A DNA stretch of 63,610 nt, from the NCBI GenBank assembly GCA_900543525.1, contig UQRS01000001.1, positions 1 to 63,610 of the forward strand. The letters run 5' to 3'. The position numbers and the translations under genes are program-made. Numbering within the stretch: the first letter of the stretch is position 1; the number at the start of each line of letters is the position of its first letter. This DNA comes from an uncultured Oscillospiraceae bacterium (GTDB taxonomy: Bacteria > Bacillota > Clostridia > Oscillospirales > Acutalibacteraceae). Below are positions 34,061-43,756 of the stretch, piece after piece. The notes beneath the pieces were generated by a model. That model did no database searches. It saw only the letters and a program-made list of their open reading frames with translations, and was not told the origin of the DNA.

Positions 34061-35332
34061 CTACCGCAGGGCGTTCATAACCATGCCGGTAATCAGCTTG
34101 GGGTAGAAATAGGTGGATTTCTGCGGCATTTTTTCGCCCGCGGCGGCAACGTCGCGAATCTCCTCCACCCGGGTGGGGTTGAGCAGAAAGGCGCAGTCGG
34201 CCGCGCCGCTGTCCACGGCGGCGACCGCCTCCCCCTCGTCCCGGGTGTAGACCAGATTCTTTCCGGCCGCCATGTTCGCCTTGTCGATGCCGAACAGCCG
34301 CTCGAGCACCAGCGTGTGCAGCACGCTGACGTCCAGCCCGCGCAGCGCGGGAGAGGCGTCCGGCAGAAGCTGCTCCATAACCGAGGAATCGCGCAGCGTC
34401 AGCAGAGTGTAGCGCCCGCTGTACAGTGCAAATGCCTTCTTCCCCGCGGCGTAAGCCGCATCCAGCGCCGCCTTTGCGGCTTTGCCGTCGGCGAGGTCGG
34501 CAAGGTCAAAGCAGCTGCGGCATTTCTCCAGCACATCCGCTGCCCGGAAGCCGTCAAGGCCGCGTACAATCCGGTGGGTCGGAAAAACAACCAGCCCCGG
34601 GTGCTCCATCGCGACCAGGCACATCATCACATAATCGGCCGCGCCGCTTTGCGGCGCCTCCCCCTTTTCCGCCAGCGCACGGCGGTAAGCAAGGGCGGTT
34701 TCGTACCGGTGATGGCCGTCGGCGATGTAGAGCTTTTTATCGGCGAACCGGCGGCATAGCTCGGCGGTCTGCGCGTTTTCGGGCACAATCCACAGGCGGT
34801 GGGTCACCCCGTCGCCGTCGGTCAGTTCCTGATCGGGCGCGCCGGACGAAAGCCGGTCGAGCAGCTCGCCGCAGCCTCCGTCATCGTTGTATAAGGAGTA
34901 GATCTGGCTGAAATTGCAGCGGGTCGCCTGCATCAGATCGAAGCGGTCGGTCTTGGCCTTGGACAAGGTTTCCTCATGCGGGAGGATGACGCCGGCCGAA
35001 AATTCCTCCAGCTTCACCCGGCAGATGAAGCCCTTCACCGCGTAAGAGCGGCCGTGGGCGGTAAACGCCTCTTCATAAATATAGATTGCGGGGGTCGGAT
35101 CGACCGCAACCGAGCCTTCGGCCTCCCACTCCGAGAGGGTGCGCCCCGCCTCCAGATAGGGGTTCTCCCCCTCGCGCGGCAGCTCCAGCCGGATGACGTT
35201 GTGCGGGTTCTGCCGGAGATAGGCGCGCCGCTCCTCCTCACTGATGATGTCGTAGGGCGGGCAGACCAGCTCGCCGATCGGGCCGGCCTTTTCGGTAAAG
35301 CGCAGGGCTTTAAAAGGTTTGATCTGAGCCAA
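34061..35332 (-). CDS. DUF1015 family protein
   Basis: 423 residues starting at TTG 35332 with AAAGGAAGG six bases in front. It has the DUF1015 pattern: KPFKALRF near the start, CPPYDIISEEERRAYLRQNPHNVIRLELP, the central YIADGHHRYETALAYR and FPTHRIVRGL. The conserved ADGHHRY segment looks like an active or binding site, but no activity is firmly known to me. There is no signal peptide. It is next to leuA on the same strand, with the leuA promoter in between, so it is a separate unit. Confidence 0.85.
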   Translation of the reverse strand: MAQIKPFKALRFTEKAGPIGELVCPPYDIISEEERRAYLRQNPHNVIRLELPREGENPYLEAGRTLSEWEAEGSVAVDPTPAIYIYEEAFTAHGRSYAVKGFICRVKLEEFSAGVILPHEETLSKAKTDRFDLMQATRCNFSQIYSLYNDDGGCGELLDRLSSGAPDQELTDGDGVTHRLWIVPENAQTAELCRRFADKKLYIADGHHRYETALAYRRALAEKGEAPQSGAADYVMMCLVAMEHPGLVVFPTHRIVRGLDGFRAADVLEKCRSCFDLADLADGKAAKAALDAAYAAGKKAFALYSGRYTLLTLRDSSVMEQLLPDASPALRGLDVSVLHTLVLERLFGIDKANMAAGKNLVYTRDEGEAVAAVDSGAADCAFLLNPTRVEEIRDVAAAGEKMPQKSTYFYPKLITGMVMNALR

Positions 35333-35606
35333 GGGTATCCTTCCTTTCGGTGATGCGAATTTGCCTCTTTATTGTAACGGCTGAAAAAGAAAAGGTCAAC
35401 GCTTTTTGCGCCGGAGGAGAGGCTTTTTGTGGCCGCGCACCGAAAAAGCTTTCCCTTTCCCGCAATTTATGATACAATATTTAAAAATCGTTTACAATCC
35501 CGACGCGTTTATCGTGTACACTGTATGTATATTATGCCAACAGGGGGCGTTTGGCTTCGGCCGAAAACGCGCTCTTCATGCTGCAACGAAAGGAATGGTT
35601 CGCAAA

Positions 35607-36659
35607 ATGATCGAGGTTGCAAATCTGAGCAAAAGATACGGCAGCCACCTCGCCGTCAACGACGTCAGCTTCCGGGTTGAGGACGGGGAGGTTCTCGGAT
35701 TTCTCGGCCCGAACGGCGCCGGAAAATCCACCATTATGAATATTCTGACCGGCTATCTTTCGCCGACGCAGGGGAAGGTGACGGTCGACGGGTATGACAT
35801 TCTCGACAACCCGGATGAGGCCAAGCGCCACATCGGCTATCTGCCCGAGCTGCCGCCCCTTTATCTCGACATGACGGTGAAGGAGTATCTGAATTTCATA
35901 TTCGAGCTGAAAAAGGTGCGCCTGCCCCGCAAGCCGCATCTGGAGGAAATCTGCCGTCTGGTCCGGATTGAGGATGTTTATAACCGGCTGATCAAGAATC
36001 TTTCAAAGGGCTATCGCCAGCGGGTCGGCATTGCACAGGCGCTGATCGGCAACCCCGACGTGCTGATTCTGGACGAGCCGACCGTCGGCCTCGATCCCAA
36101 GCAGATTATCGAGATCCGCACCCTCATCCACCAGCTCGGCAAAAACCATACGGTTATCCTTTCCTCCCACATTTTGTCGGAGATTCAGGCGGTCTGCCGC
36201 CGGATCATCGTCATCAATAAGGGCGAGATGATCGCCGACGACACGCCGGAGAATCTCTCCCGCCTTTTGTCCGACGACCACTCCCTGACCTATCGCATCG
36301 CCGGCCCCAAGCAGGATGTGCTGCGGGCGATCGGGTCGATTCCGACGGTCAAGAGTATTCAGTTCGTCGGCAGCCGGGAAAAAGGCGTCGGCGACTTTGT
36401 GGTTGAGCCGCTGGGCGCAGCCGATGTGCGGCGTGCCGTTTTCGACCGGCTGGCCGAGCGGCGCTGGCCGGTTGTGGAGCTGTCGACCAACGAGCTGACG
36501 CTGGAGCAGATATTCCTGCGCCTGACCGACGGCGCTTCCAACCAGCGGTTCCGTGAGCTGATGAAGGCCAAAGCGGCCGAAAAGGACGCGGCGCCGGCAG
36601 CGGCGACAGCACCCGCACAGCCGGAGTCCGGCGTGGAAGAAAAGGAGGATGAGGCGTAA
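35607..36659 (+). CDS. ABC transporter ATPase, GldA-like
   Basis: 350 residues. ATG 35607 (MIEVANLSKRYG) is chosen by homology; AAAGGAATGG lies about 12 bases upstream. It has Walker A GFLGPNGAGKST, Q-loop GYLPELPPLY, signature NLSKGYRQR and Walker B VLILDEPTVGLDP. The C-terminal 120 residues form an accessory domain ending in an Ala/Glu/Lys-rich tail. The four-gene arrangement ATPase, permease, GldG-like and DUF4340 is a well-known unit related to gliding-motility GldA-GldF-GldG, but occurs widely in non-gliding bacteria. The substrate is unknown. Confidence 0.88.
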   Translation: MIEVANLSKRYGSHLAVNDVSFRVEDGEVLGFLGPNGAGKSTIMNILTGYLSPTQGKVTVDGYDILDNPDEAKRHIGYLPELPPLYLDMTVKEYLNFIFELKKVRLPRKPHLEEICRLVRIEDVYNRLIKNLSKGYRQRVGIAQALIGNPDVLILDEPTVGLDPKQIIEIRTLIHQLGKNHTVILSSHILSEIQAVCRRIIVINKGEMIADDTPENLSRLLSDDHSLTYRIAGPKQDVLRAIGSIPTVKSIQFVGSREKGVGDFVVEPLGAADVRRAVFDRLAERRWPVVELSTNELTLEQIFLRLTDGASNQRFRELMKAKAAEKDAAPAAATAPAQPESGVEEKEDEA

Positions 36660-37360
36660 TGGCAGCGATTTTTAAAAGAGAGTTCAAGGCGTATTTTACC
36701 TCTCCGGTCGGATATGTTGTCCTGGCCATCTATGCACTGTTCTCGGGCTATTTCTTTGCGTATATGTATGCCAACGGGTATCCGTATACCTCGTTTATCT
36801 TTTCCCAGATGTTCACGATCGTCATGTTTACCGTGCCGATCATCACGATGAAGCTGATGAGTGAGGACAAGCGGCAGAAAACCGATCAGGCCTTGCTGAC
36901 CGCGCCGGTCCGTCTCTCCTCCATCGTGCTGGGGAAATTTTTTGCCGCCCTCTGCTTTTTCCTCCTCGGCTTTGCGGAGACGCTGCTTTTCCAGATCATC
37001 GTCGCCTTTAAGGTCACGCCCGACTGGGCAACCTTCATCGGCAATGTGGTCGGCATCGTCCTCTTTGGCGCGGCTCTGATCGCGGTCGGCCTCTTTGTTT
37101 CGGCCCTGACCGAGAGTCAGGTGGTCGCCGCCATCGGCAGCTTTGCCATCTCGCTTGTGCTGATTCTGATGGACACCTTTGCCCAGATCCTCAATGTGGC
37201 GTGGGTGACCAAAGCGGTCGAGTGGATTTCCTTCAGCGGACGGTACACAACCTTTACCGAGGGGATCCTCGACCTTTCCAACGTCATCTTCTTTTTAAGC
37301 TTTGCCGCACTCTTCCTCTTCCTGACCGTGCGCGTGCTTGAGAAGAAACGCTACGCCTGA
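36659..37360 (+). CDS. ABC-2 permease, GldF-like
   Basis: 233 residues with six membrane helices: FKREFKAYFTSPVGYVVLAIYALFSGYFF at the start and FLSFAALFLFLTVRVLEKKRYA at the end. The MKLMSEDKRQKTDQALLTAPV loop between helices 2 and 3 is the conserved family motif. It overlaps the ATPase stop by one base. It is the membrane channel for the GldA-like ATPase. Confidence 0.88.
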   Translation: MAAIFKREFKAYFTSPVGYVVLAIYALFSGYFFAYMYANGYPYTSFIFSQMFTIVMFTVPIITMKLMSEDKRQKTDQALLTAPVRLSSIVLGKFFAALCFFLLGFAETLLFQIIVAFKVTPDWATFIGNVVGIVLFGAALIAVGLFVSALTESQVVAAIGSFAISLVLILMDTFAQILNVAWVTKAVEWISFSGRYTTFTEGILDLSNVIFFLSFAALFLFLTVRVLEKKRYA

Positions 37361-37379
37361 CGAAAGGGGGATGGAAACC

Positions 37380-38981
37380 ATGTCGAACAAAATGAATACC
37401 GAACCGGCACAGAAGAAGGTTCGCAGCAGGTTTGCGCTGAAGCACGGCGCTTATTCCATCGCCTTTATCGCGGTGGCCATTGCCGTTTTTATCGTGATCA
37501 ACATTCTTGCCACCGCGCTGGTGCAGCGCTTCCCGCTCAATATTGATCTGACCGAGGGGGGCGACTACTCGGTGTCGGAGAAGAACATCGAGTATATCAA
37601 GGGGATCACCCGTCCGGTGACCATCACGGTCTGCGCAACCGAAGGGGACTACGCAACCTATATGGCGCAGTACGCCTCCTACTACTACAACGCGACCGAC
37701 TCGACCAACGGAAAGTATTATACCCAGGCGATGACCCTCCTGGATGAGTATACCAAGTACAACAGCAATATCCAGGTGGTCTATGCCGACCCGCAGTCGC
37801 CGGAGTTTTCGGATATCAAGGCGCGGGTGGGCTCGTCGGCCAACCTGACCTATGGCTCGATCTTGATTGAGAGCAGCTTTGAGCTGGACGGTCAGCCGGT
37901 GTCGAGAAGCAAGGTGCTTTCCTTTGCCGACCTGTACGATGTTTCCGATTCTGCCGGAGGCTATGCCGCCTACTACGGCACCGGATATGAGCTGACCGGC
38001 TCGAAGGTGGAGTCGGCGGTGACCTCCGCCATTTACAGCGTGACCTCGGACAAGACGACCGAGGTCGCCTACATCACCGCGCACATGAACGGCGCGGCGC
38101 TGGACGCGCTGAACAGCACCCTGGCCGACAACAACTACAACGTTACGGCGATTGACAACCTCATCGGCTACGACATCGACGAGAGTGTGGAGGTTTTGAT
38201 GATCGCCGCGCCTTCCTCGGACTATTCCGGCGCCGAGCTGGAAAAGCTGGACGCCTTCCTCGACAACGGCGGCCAGCGGGGAAAAACGCTGGTGTTCTTC
38301 GGCAGCGCCGACTCGCCCGATCTGCCCAACCTCTATGCCTTTTTGGCCGAGTGGGGCATCAGCTGCATGCCCGGTTCGGTGTATGAGACCGAGGCGAACA
38401 ATATTTATCAGACCAACTATATCTACGGCATGACCAGCAAAAAGAGCGACTACACCTCCTCGACCGACAGCCTGGGACGCCTCTATCTCTGCGGCGGGAA
38501 CATTCCGATGTCGGTCCGGTTTGAGAGTCAGGGGAACCGCACCACGACCGAGGTTATGGCCACCAGCGACACCGTGGTTGTCCGGCCGCTCGGCGTCGGT
38601 GAGGATTGGACGCCCGACAATTCCGCAAAGCAGGCGCTCTCCAGTGTGATCGTATCGCAGGATATGGTCTACGGCAGCAATCATGAGGAGCTGAAAAGCT
38701 ATCTGCTCGCCTTCTCGAGCGTGGATTTTGTCAGCGACGACTGGCTGAACTTTACCGGCACGGTCGGCAATATGGAGCTGACGCTCGGCGTGTTCAACCA
38801 GCTTTCCGGCCGCAACGCCGATGAGGTCACCTTCACCAACAAGACCATCTCGGTCGAGAGCTTCTCGGATCAGGTTACTGTGCTGGCCTCGAACATTGTC
38901 AAGATCATCTTTGTCGGCATTGTGCCGGTGGCGGTCCTTGTCATAGGTATCGTGATCTGGAGCAGGAGGAAAAACAGATGA
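37380..38981 (+). CDS. GldG family protein (ABC_transp_aux)
   Basis: About 533 residues from ATG 37380, ten bases after AGGGGG. One N-terminal membrane helix (about residues 20-45), a large extracytoplasmic domain containing FPLNIDLTEGGDYSVSEKNIEYIKGITRPVTITV, and one C-terminal helix (IVKIIFVGIVPVAVLVIGIVIW). This is the GldG/ABC_transp_aux layout. It probably forms the extracellular part of the complex with the two preceding proteins. It overlaps the next gene by four bases (ATGA). Confidence 0.85.
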   Translation: MSNKMNTEPAQKKVRSRFALKHGAYSIAFIAVAIAVFIVINILATALVQRFPLNIDLTEGGDYSVSEKNIEYIKGITRPVTITVCATEGDYATYMAQYASYYYNATDSTNGKYYTQAMTLLDEYTKYNSNIQVVYADPQSPEFSDIKARVGSSANLTYGSILIESSFELDGQPVSRSKVLSFADLYDVSDSAGGYAAYYGTGYELTGSKVESAVTSAIYSVTSDKTTEVAYITAHMNGAALDALNSTLADNNYNVTAIDNLIGYDIDESVEVLMIAAPSSDYSGAELEKLDAFLDNGGQRGKTLVFFGSADSPDLPNLYAFLAEWGISCMPGSVYETEANNIYQTNYIYGMTSKKSDYTSSTDSLGRLYLCGGNIPMSVRFESQGNRTTTEVMATSDTVVVRPLGVGEDWTPDNSAKQALSSVIVSQDMVYGSNHEELKSYLLAFSSVDFVSDDWLNFTGTVGNMELTLGVFNQLSGRNADEVTFTNKTISVESFSDQVTVLASNIVKIIFVGIVPVAVLVIGIVIWSRRKNR

Positions 38982-40717
38982 GCCATCCGTTTGAAGAGGA
39001 AAACCGCCCCCTGACTCCGGGGGAGGATGTGCCCCCGGCTGCCGGAGCCGCGCCGGAGGCGGCCGGGACTCCGGCCGGGGAGGATGCCGCCCCGATTGAG
39101 GCGGCTTCCGAGGATTCCTTCGGCTATGAGGAGTATGACGGGAGCGAGGTGGATCTTTCCGGCTCGACCGTTTTTGGTGAGACGCCGGTGGAGGATAAGC
39201 GGAAGCCGGCCGGCAAGAGCCGGCGGGTTCGCAACATCATCGCGGCCGTGCTGGTGCTGGCCATTCTGGCCGGATCGGCCGTCGCGATCGTCAAGTTCAT
39301 CCCGACCGAGGAGGAGGCAGCCTCCTCCAGCAGTACAGCCGTGTCCATGAACATCCCGGTCGCCTCGATCGCGGAGGAGGACATCACCGCGATTACACTG
39401 CAAAACGAAACCGGCAGCTTTACCCTGCGTCCCAAGGTGGAGGAAGCCTCCTCCACGACCTCGTCTGGCAGTGAGGAGGTCACCAACTGGTATGTGGAGG
39501 GGATGAGCAACTCCTACATCAACACCACAACCAGCGGCGTGTTTGCCGACAACGCTGCCGCCATTACGGCCACCCGCCTGATGGCGAGCGGGGTGGAGGA
39601 CTTTTCCCTCTACGGCCTGGACACGCCGGTAATCACGCTGGAGGTCACGGGCAAAAGCGGGGAAGGGTATACCCTGTATTTTGGCGGAGATTCTCCGGCC
39701 GCCGACGGCAAGTACGCCCGTCTGGCCGGGTCGAATGACGTTTACCTGATCGGATCGTCCACCGTCGGCGATTTTGAGGTGGGTGTTTACTACTTCATCA
39801 ATGTGGTCATGTTCCCCGCCGTTTCTTCGGAGGAGGGGACGGCAGCCTACTTTGACAGCGACGGCGCTCTGTCCAAGGTTGATTCGGTGGTGATCAGCGG
39901 AACGGCCTATGCCTCGCCCATTACCATCACCAGCAATCCTTATGACGCCTCCTCCTACATTCCTTACATCATGACGGCGCCGGTGCGGCAGAACGTTATG
40001 GGAGATGCGGGTGACGCGCTGATTTCTCCGATTAAAACCGGACTTACGGGCGACGGCGCCTATGCGGTAGAGCCGGACGCGGCCACCCTTGCCAAATATC
40101 ACATGGATACGCCGCAGGTTGTGGTCGAGTACTCGGTCGGCAGCTATCACAAGCGGCTGAAAATCTCTGCCGTCGACGGGGATGACAGCTATTATGCCGT
40201 CATGCACGACGATGTGCCGGTGATTTACAAGGTGGCGAAATCCACCCTCCCCTTCGCCGGATACAGCCAGACCGATTATTACAACAACTACATCCTGCTG
40301 GACGACATCAGCACGATTTCGTCGGTCACGGTTTCTACCTCGGCCGGGACGCATGTCTACAACCTTTCCCATTCGACCGATGAGAATGAGAATAAGGTGG
40401 TCACCGTCACTTGCGACGGCGTCGTGCGGGAGAGCGCGAGCTTCCAGAACCTCTATCAGTTCATGCTTTCCTGCTACGCGACCGAGTTCACGACCGAGGC
40501 GGCGCCCGCCGGGTCGGAGAGCGCGCTGCAGCTCACCTTCCGTTACACCGACGCCGCGCGGGAGAGCCTGCAGGTCTCCTTCGCCAAGACAAGCGACCGC
40601 CGCTACCATATCACGGTCAACGGCACGCCTCTGGGCTATGCCTTCTCCACCACGGTGGAGAGCCTGATCGGGTATGAGAACGGATACTATAACGGCGGCA
40701 CGGTGCCCAAGCCGTAA
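38978..40717 (+). CDS. DUF4340 domain-containing membrane-anchored protein
   Basis: 579 residues. A Pro/Glu/Ala-rich acidic cytoplasmic N-terminus (about 80 residues) precedes a single helix (IIAAVLVLAILAGSAVAIVKFI). A long extracytoplasmic part follows with DUF4340 repeats: VEDFSLYGLDTPVITLEVTGKSGEGYTLYFGG and KYARLAGSNDVYLIGSSTV. It is the usual fourth gene of the GldA/F/G-type operon. The role is unknown. GGAGGAAAAAC precedes the overlapping start. Confidence 0.83.
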   Translation: MSHPFEEENRPLTPGEDVPPAAGAAPEAAGTPAGEDAAPIEAASEDSFGYEEYDGSEVDLSGSTVFGETPVEDKRKPAGKSRRVRNIIAAVLVLAILAGSAVAIVKFIPTEEEAASSSSTAVSMNIPVASIAEEDITAITLQNETGSFTLRPKVEEASSTTSSGSEEVTNWYVEGMSNSYINTTTSGVFADNAAAITATRLMASGVEDFSLYGLDTPVITLEVTGKSGEGYTLYFGGDSPAADGKYARLAGSNDVYLIGSSTVGDFEVGVYYFINVVMFPAVSSEEGTAAYFDSDGALSKVDSVVISGTAYASPITITSNPYDASSYIPYIMTAPVRQNVMGDAGDALISPIKTGLTGDGAYAVEPDAATLAKYHMDTPQVVVEYSVGSYHKRLKISAVDGDDSYYAVMHDDVPVIYKVAKSTLPFAGYSQTDYYNNYILLDDISTISSVTVSTSAGTHVYNLSHSTDENENKVVTVTCDGVVRESASFQNLYQFMLSCYATEFTTEAAPAGSESALQLTFRYTDAARESLQVSFAKTSDRRYHITVNGTPLGYAFSTTVESLIGYENGYYNGGTVPKP

Positions 40718-40740
40718 GGCCGGCATAAGCTGAATTTTAA

Positions 40741-40780
40741 AAAAGCCCGGTTCCCGGATATGGGAGCCGGGCTTTCGTTT
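40741..40780 (+). terminator. Terminator of the Gld-type operon
   Basis: AAAGCCCGG.TCCC pairs with GGGA.CCGGGCTTT, followed by CGTTT. Confidence 0.75.
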
Positions 40781-40997
40781 CGCCCGCCCTTCTTCCGCCG
40801 CCGGCCGGGTTCGGAGGATATTCCCGCCTTTCTCCCCGGCTGTGCCGCACATACTGTATAAGGGACAGAGCCGGCCGCCCGGCTGTCCGGCTGCGCGGTA
40901 GGAGAACGGGGCGGCTCACCCCCTCTCTCTACAAAAAATTTAAAAAATTTTGTGCAAAAATACACTGTTTATTTCTTTGCAATTGTGGTACTATAGA

Positions 40998-41045
40998 CAT
41001 CAACATCTTGTGTATCTGTGTATATGACACACCGATATATTGCGA
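40998..41045 (+). promoter_or_regulatory. Two NrdR-like boxes before nrdD
   Basis: Box 1 (CAACATCTTGTGT, core from 41001) and box 2 (CGATATATTG, core from 41033) both resemble the NrdR consensus acaCwAtATaTwGtgt. Their centres are 32 bases apart, the spacing known for NrdR pairs. A weak -10 (TACTAT, 40989-40994) lies just upstream. Repression of the reductase operon by NrdR is inferred. Confidence 0.6.
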
Positions 41046-41059
41046 AAGGAACGAGGATT

Positions 41060-43180
41060 ATGATTCGCATTATCAAAAAGGACGGCACGCTTGAGGAATA
41101 CAATGTCCAGAAGGTAGTTACCGCCGTCAATAAATCGGCCGCCCGCGCCCTCATCACCTTTACGGAGGAGGAGATCGGCCAGATCTGCGACTTTGTCGAC
41201 GGCAAGGTGCTGAATATGGGTAAGGATCTGATTCCCATCGCCGAAATGCACAACGTCGTCGAGGGGGCACTCGACCTCGTCAATCCGAAGGTGGCCAAGA
41301 GCTACCGCGACTACCGCAACTATAAGCAGGATTTCGTCCACATGCTGGACGAGGTGTATAAAAAGAGTCAGGCCATCATGTACATCGGGGATAAGGAAAA
41401 CTCCAACTCCGACTCGGCGCTGGTCTCGACCAAGCGGTCGCTGATTTTCAACCAGCTGAATAAGGAACTGTATCAGAAGTTTTTCATGACGGTGGAGGAG
41501 CTGCAGGCCTGCCGCGACGGGTACATCTATGTCCACGACATGTCGGCAAGGCGCGATACCATGAACTGCTGCCTCTTCGACGTGCAGAGCGTGCTGAAGG
41601 ACGGGTTTGAGATGGGCAACCTCTGGTACAATGAGCCGAAAAGCCTCGACGTCGCCTTCGACGTGATCGGGGACATCGTGCTTTCGGCCGCCAGCCAGCA
41701 GTACGGCGGCTTCACCGTGCCGGAGGTGGACAAGATCCTCGCCCCCTATGCTGAAAAGACCTTTGTGCGCCAGCGTGACCGCTACCTTGCCATGGGCCTT
41801 GCGCAGGAGAAGGCGGAGGCCGAGGCGCTCCGCGACGTCCAGAATGATTTCCACCAGGGCTTCCAGGGGTGGGAGTACAAGTTCAACACGGTTGCCTCCA
41901 GCCGGGGAGATTATCCCTTCATCACCATGACGGTCGGGCTTGGAACCGGGCGTTTTGCCAAAATGGCAACCAAAATCATGCTAAAGGTCCGCAAGGGCGG
42001 CCAGGGCAAAAAATGGTGCAAGAAGCCGGTGCTCTTCCCCAAAATCGTCTTTTTGTATGATGAAAATCTGCACAGCGAGGGCAAGCCGCTCTACGATGTG
42101 TTTGAGGCGGGGGTCGAGTGCTCGGCCAAAACCATGTATCCCGACTGGCTCTCCCTGACCGGGGAGGGCTATGTAGCCGAGATGTATAAAAAATACGGCC
42201 GGGTCGTCTCTCCTATGGGGTGCCGCGCCTTTTTGTCCCCCTGGTACGAGCGGGGCGGCATGAAGCCGGCGGACGAGGAGGACAAGCCAATTTTTGTCGG
42301 CCGGTTCAACATCGGCGCGGTCAGCCTGCACCTGCCGATGATCTACGCCAAGGCGCAGAAGGAGAGTCGCGATTTTTATGAGGTTTTGGATTACTACCTC
42401 AACCTGATCCGCCGCCTCCACATCCGGACGTATGAGTATCTGGGCGAGATGCGCGCCTCCACCAACCCGCTGGCTTACTGCGAGGGCGGGTTCTACGGCG
42501 GCCATCTCGGCATTCATGATAAGATCAAGCCGCTGCTCAAAACGGCGACTGCCTCCTTCGGCATCACCGCCCTCAACGAGCTGCAGCAGCTTTATAACCG
42601 CAAATCTCTGGTCGAGGACGGGGAGTTTGCGCTGGAGGTCATGCGGTTCATCAACAAGCGTGTGGCCGAGTTTAAGGAGGAGGACGGCAATCTCTACGCC
42701 CTCTACGGCACCCCGGCCGAGAATCTCTGCGGCCTGCAGGTCAAGCAGTTCCGGGCGAAATATGGGATTGTTCCCAACGTCTCCGACCGGGAGTATGTGA
42801 GCAATTCCTTCCACTGCCACGTGTCGGAGGATATTTCCCCCATCCGCAAGCAGGATCTGGAAAAGCGGTTCTGGGATCTGATGAACGGCGGCAAAATCCA
42901 GTATGTCAAGTACCCCATCGACTATAATACCGAGGCGGTCAAAACCCTGGTCGAGCGGGCGATGAAGATGGGCTTTTATGAAGGGGTCAACCTCTCCCTG
43001 GCCTATTGCGACGACTGCGGCCATCAGGAGCTGGAGATGGACGTCTGCCCCAAATGCGGCAGCAAAAATTTGACCAAGATCGAGCGGATGAACGGCTACC
43101 TTTCCTATTCAAGAGTGAAGGGCGACACCCGCCTCAACGACGCCAAAATGGCTGAGATTGCGGACAGGAGAAGTATGTAA
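41060..43180 (+). CDS. nrdD: Anaerobic ribonucleoside-triphosphate reductase, class III
   Basis: 706 residues from ATG 41060 behind AAAGGAACGAGG. An N-terminal ATP-cone (residues 1-95, IRIIKKDGTLEEYNVQKVVTAVNKSA) is followed by the glycyl-radical barrel with MSARRDTMNCCLFD and SQQYGGFTVPEVD. The C-terminus carries a zinc site of two CxxC pairs (CDDC, CPKC) and the radical loop RMNGYLS, where the Gly radical forms. It makes deoxynucleotides without oxygen. It overlaps nrdG by one base. The ATP-cone predicts dATP feedback. Confidence 0.96.
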   Translation: MIRIIKKDGTLEEYNVQKVVTAVNKSAARALITFTEEEIGQICDFVDGKVLNMGKDLIPIAEMHNVVEGALDLVNPKVAKSYRDYRNYKQDFVHMLDEVYKKSQAIMYIGDKENSNSDSALVSTKRSLIFNQLNKELYQKFFMTVEELQACRDGYIYVHDMSARRDTMNCCLFDVQSVLKDGFEMGNLWYNEPKSLDVAFDVIGDIVLSAASQQYGGFTVPEVDKILAPYAEKTFVRQRDRYLAMGLAQEKAEAEALRDVQNDFHQGFQGWEYKFNTVASSRGDYPFITMTVGLGTGRFAKMATKIMLKVRKGGQGKKWCKKPVLFPKIVFLYDENLHSEGKPLYDVFEAGVECSAKTMYPDWLSLTGEGYVAEMYKKYGRVVSPMGCRAFLSPWYERGGMKPADEEDKPIFVGRFNIGAVSLHLPMIYAKAQKESRDFYEVLDYYLNLIRRLHIRTYEYLGEMRASTNPLAYCEGGFYGGHLGIHDKIKPLLKTATASFGITALNELQQLYNRKSLVEDGEFALEVMRFINKRVAEFKEEDGNLYALYGTPAENLCGLQVKQFRAKYGIVPNVSDREYVSNSFHCHVSEDISPIRKQDLEKRFWDLMNGGKIQYVKYPIDYNTEAVKTLVERAMKMGFYEGVNLSLAYCDDCGHQELEMDVCPKCGSKNLTKIERMNGYLSYSRVKGDTRLNDAKMAEIADRRSM

Positions 43181-43668
43181 TGCGGTATCACAATATCACG
43201 ACCGACGATATGCTGAACGGAGATGGGCTGCGCACCGTCCTCTGGGTGGCCGGATGCAGCCATCACTGCGAGGATTGCCAGAATCCCGTGACCTGGGATA
43301 TTCACGGCGGCCTGCCCTTCGACGCCGCGGCCGAGGCCGAGCTGTTCTCCGACCTCTCGCGGGATTACATATCCGGGATCACCTTCAGCGGCGGCGACCC
43401 GCTGCATCCCGACAATCGGGCAGAGGTTGGCCGCCTTATGCAAAGGGTCAAGGCCGAGCTTCCGGGAAAGACCATCTGGTGCTACACCGGCTTTTTGTTT
43501 GAAGAGGTCCGGGACCTCCCCTTGATGCAGTATGTCGACGTGCTGGTCGACGGCCGGTTTGAAAAGGCGCTGCTTGACAACAAGCTTTTTTGGAAGGGCA
43601 GCGCCAACCAGCGGGTGATCGACGTGCAAAAAAGCCTCGACACCGGCAAAATCGTGCTGCACGCCTGA
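43180..43668 (+). CDS. nrdG: Anaerobic ribonucleotide reductase activating protein
   Basis: 162 residues. It is a radical SAM protein with the cluster motif CSHHCEDC at residues about 26-33 and ITFSGGDPLHPDN for SAM. GDGLRTVLWVAGC is the activase start pattern. It creates the glycyl radical on NrdD. Overlap with nrdD (TAATG) ensures coupled production. Length is standard. Confidence 0.95.
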   Translation: MRYHNITTDDMLNGDGLRTVLWVAGCSHHCEDCQNPVTWDIHGGLPFDAAAEAELFSDLSRDYISGITFSGGDPLHPDNRAEVGRLMQRVKAELPGKTIWCYTGFLFEEVRDLPLMQYVDVLVDGRFEKALLDNKLFWKGSANQRVIDVQKSLDTGKIVLHA

Positions 43669-43756
43669 ATGAATGGCGGCGCGCCTCCCTTTGATCAATA
43701 CAAAACAAGCCGCCGTGTCGAAAACGGCCGTGCTTAAAGCAGAAAGGAAAGATTCC

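Larger units (their letters stand above)
40718..41059 (+). other. Spacer with terminator and nrdD control region
   Basis: It holds the terminator of the Gld-type operon (40741-40780), a GC-rich stretch without features, an AT-rich promoter zone and the two NrdR-like boxes (40998-41045). No gene is supported. Confidence 0.5.
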
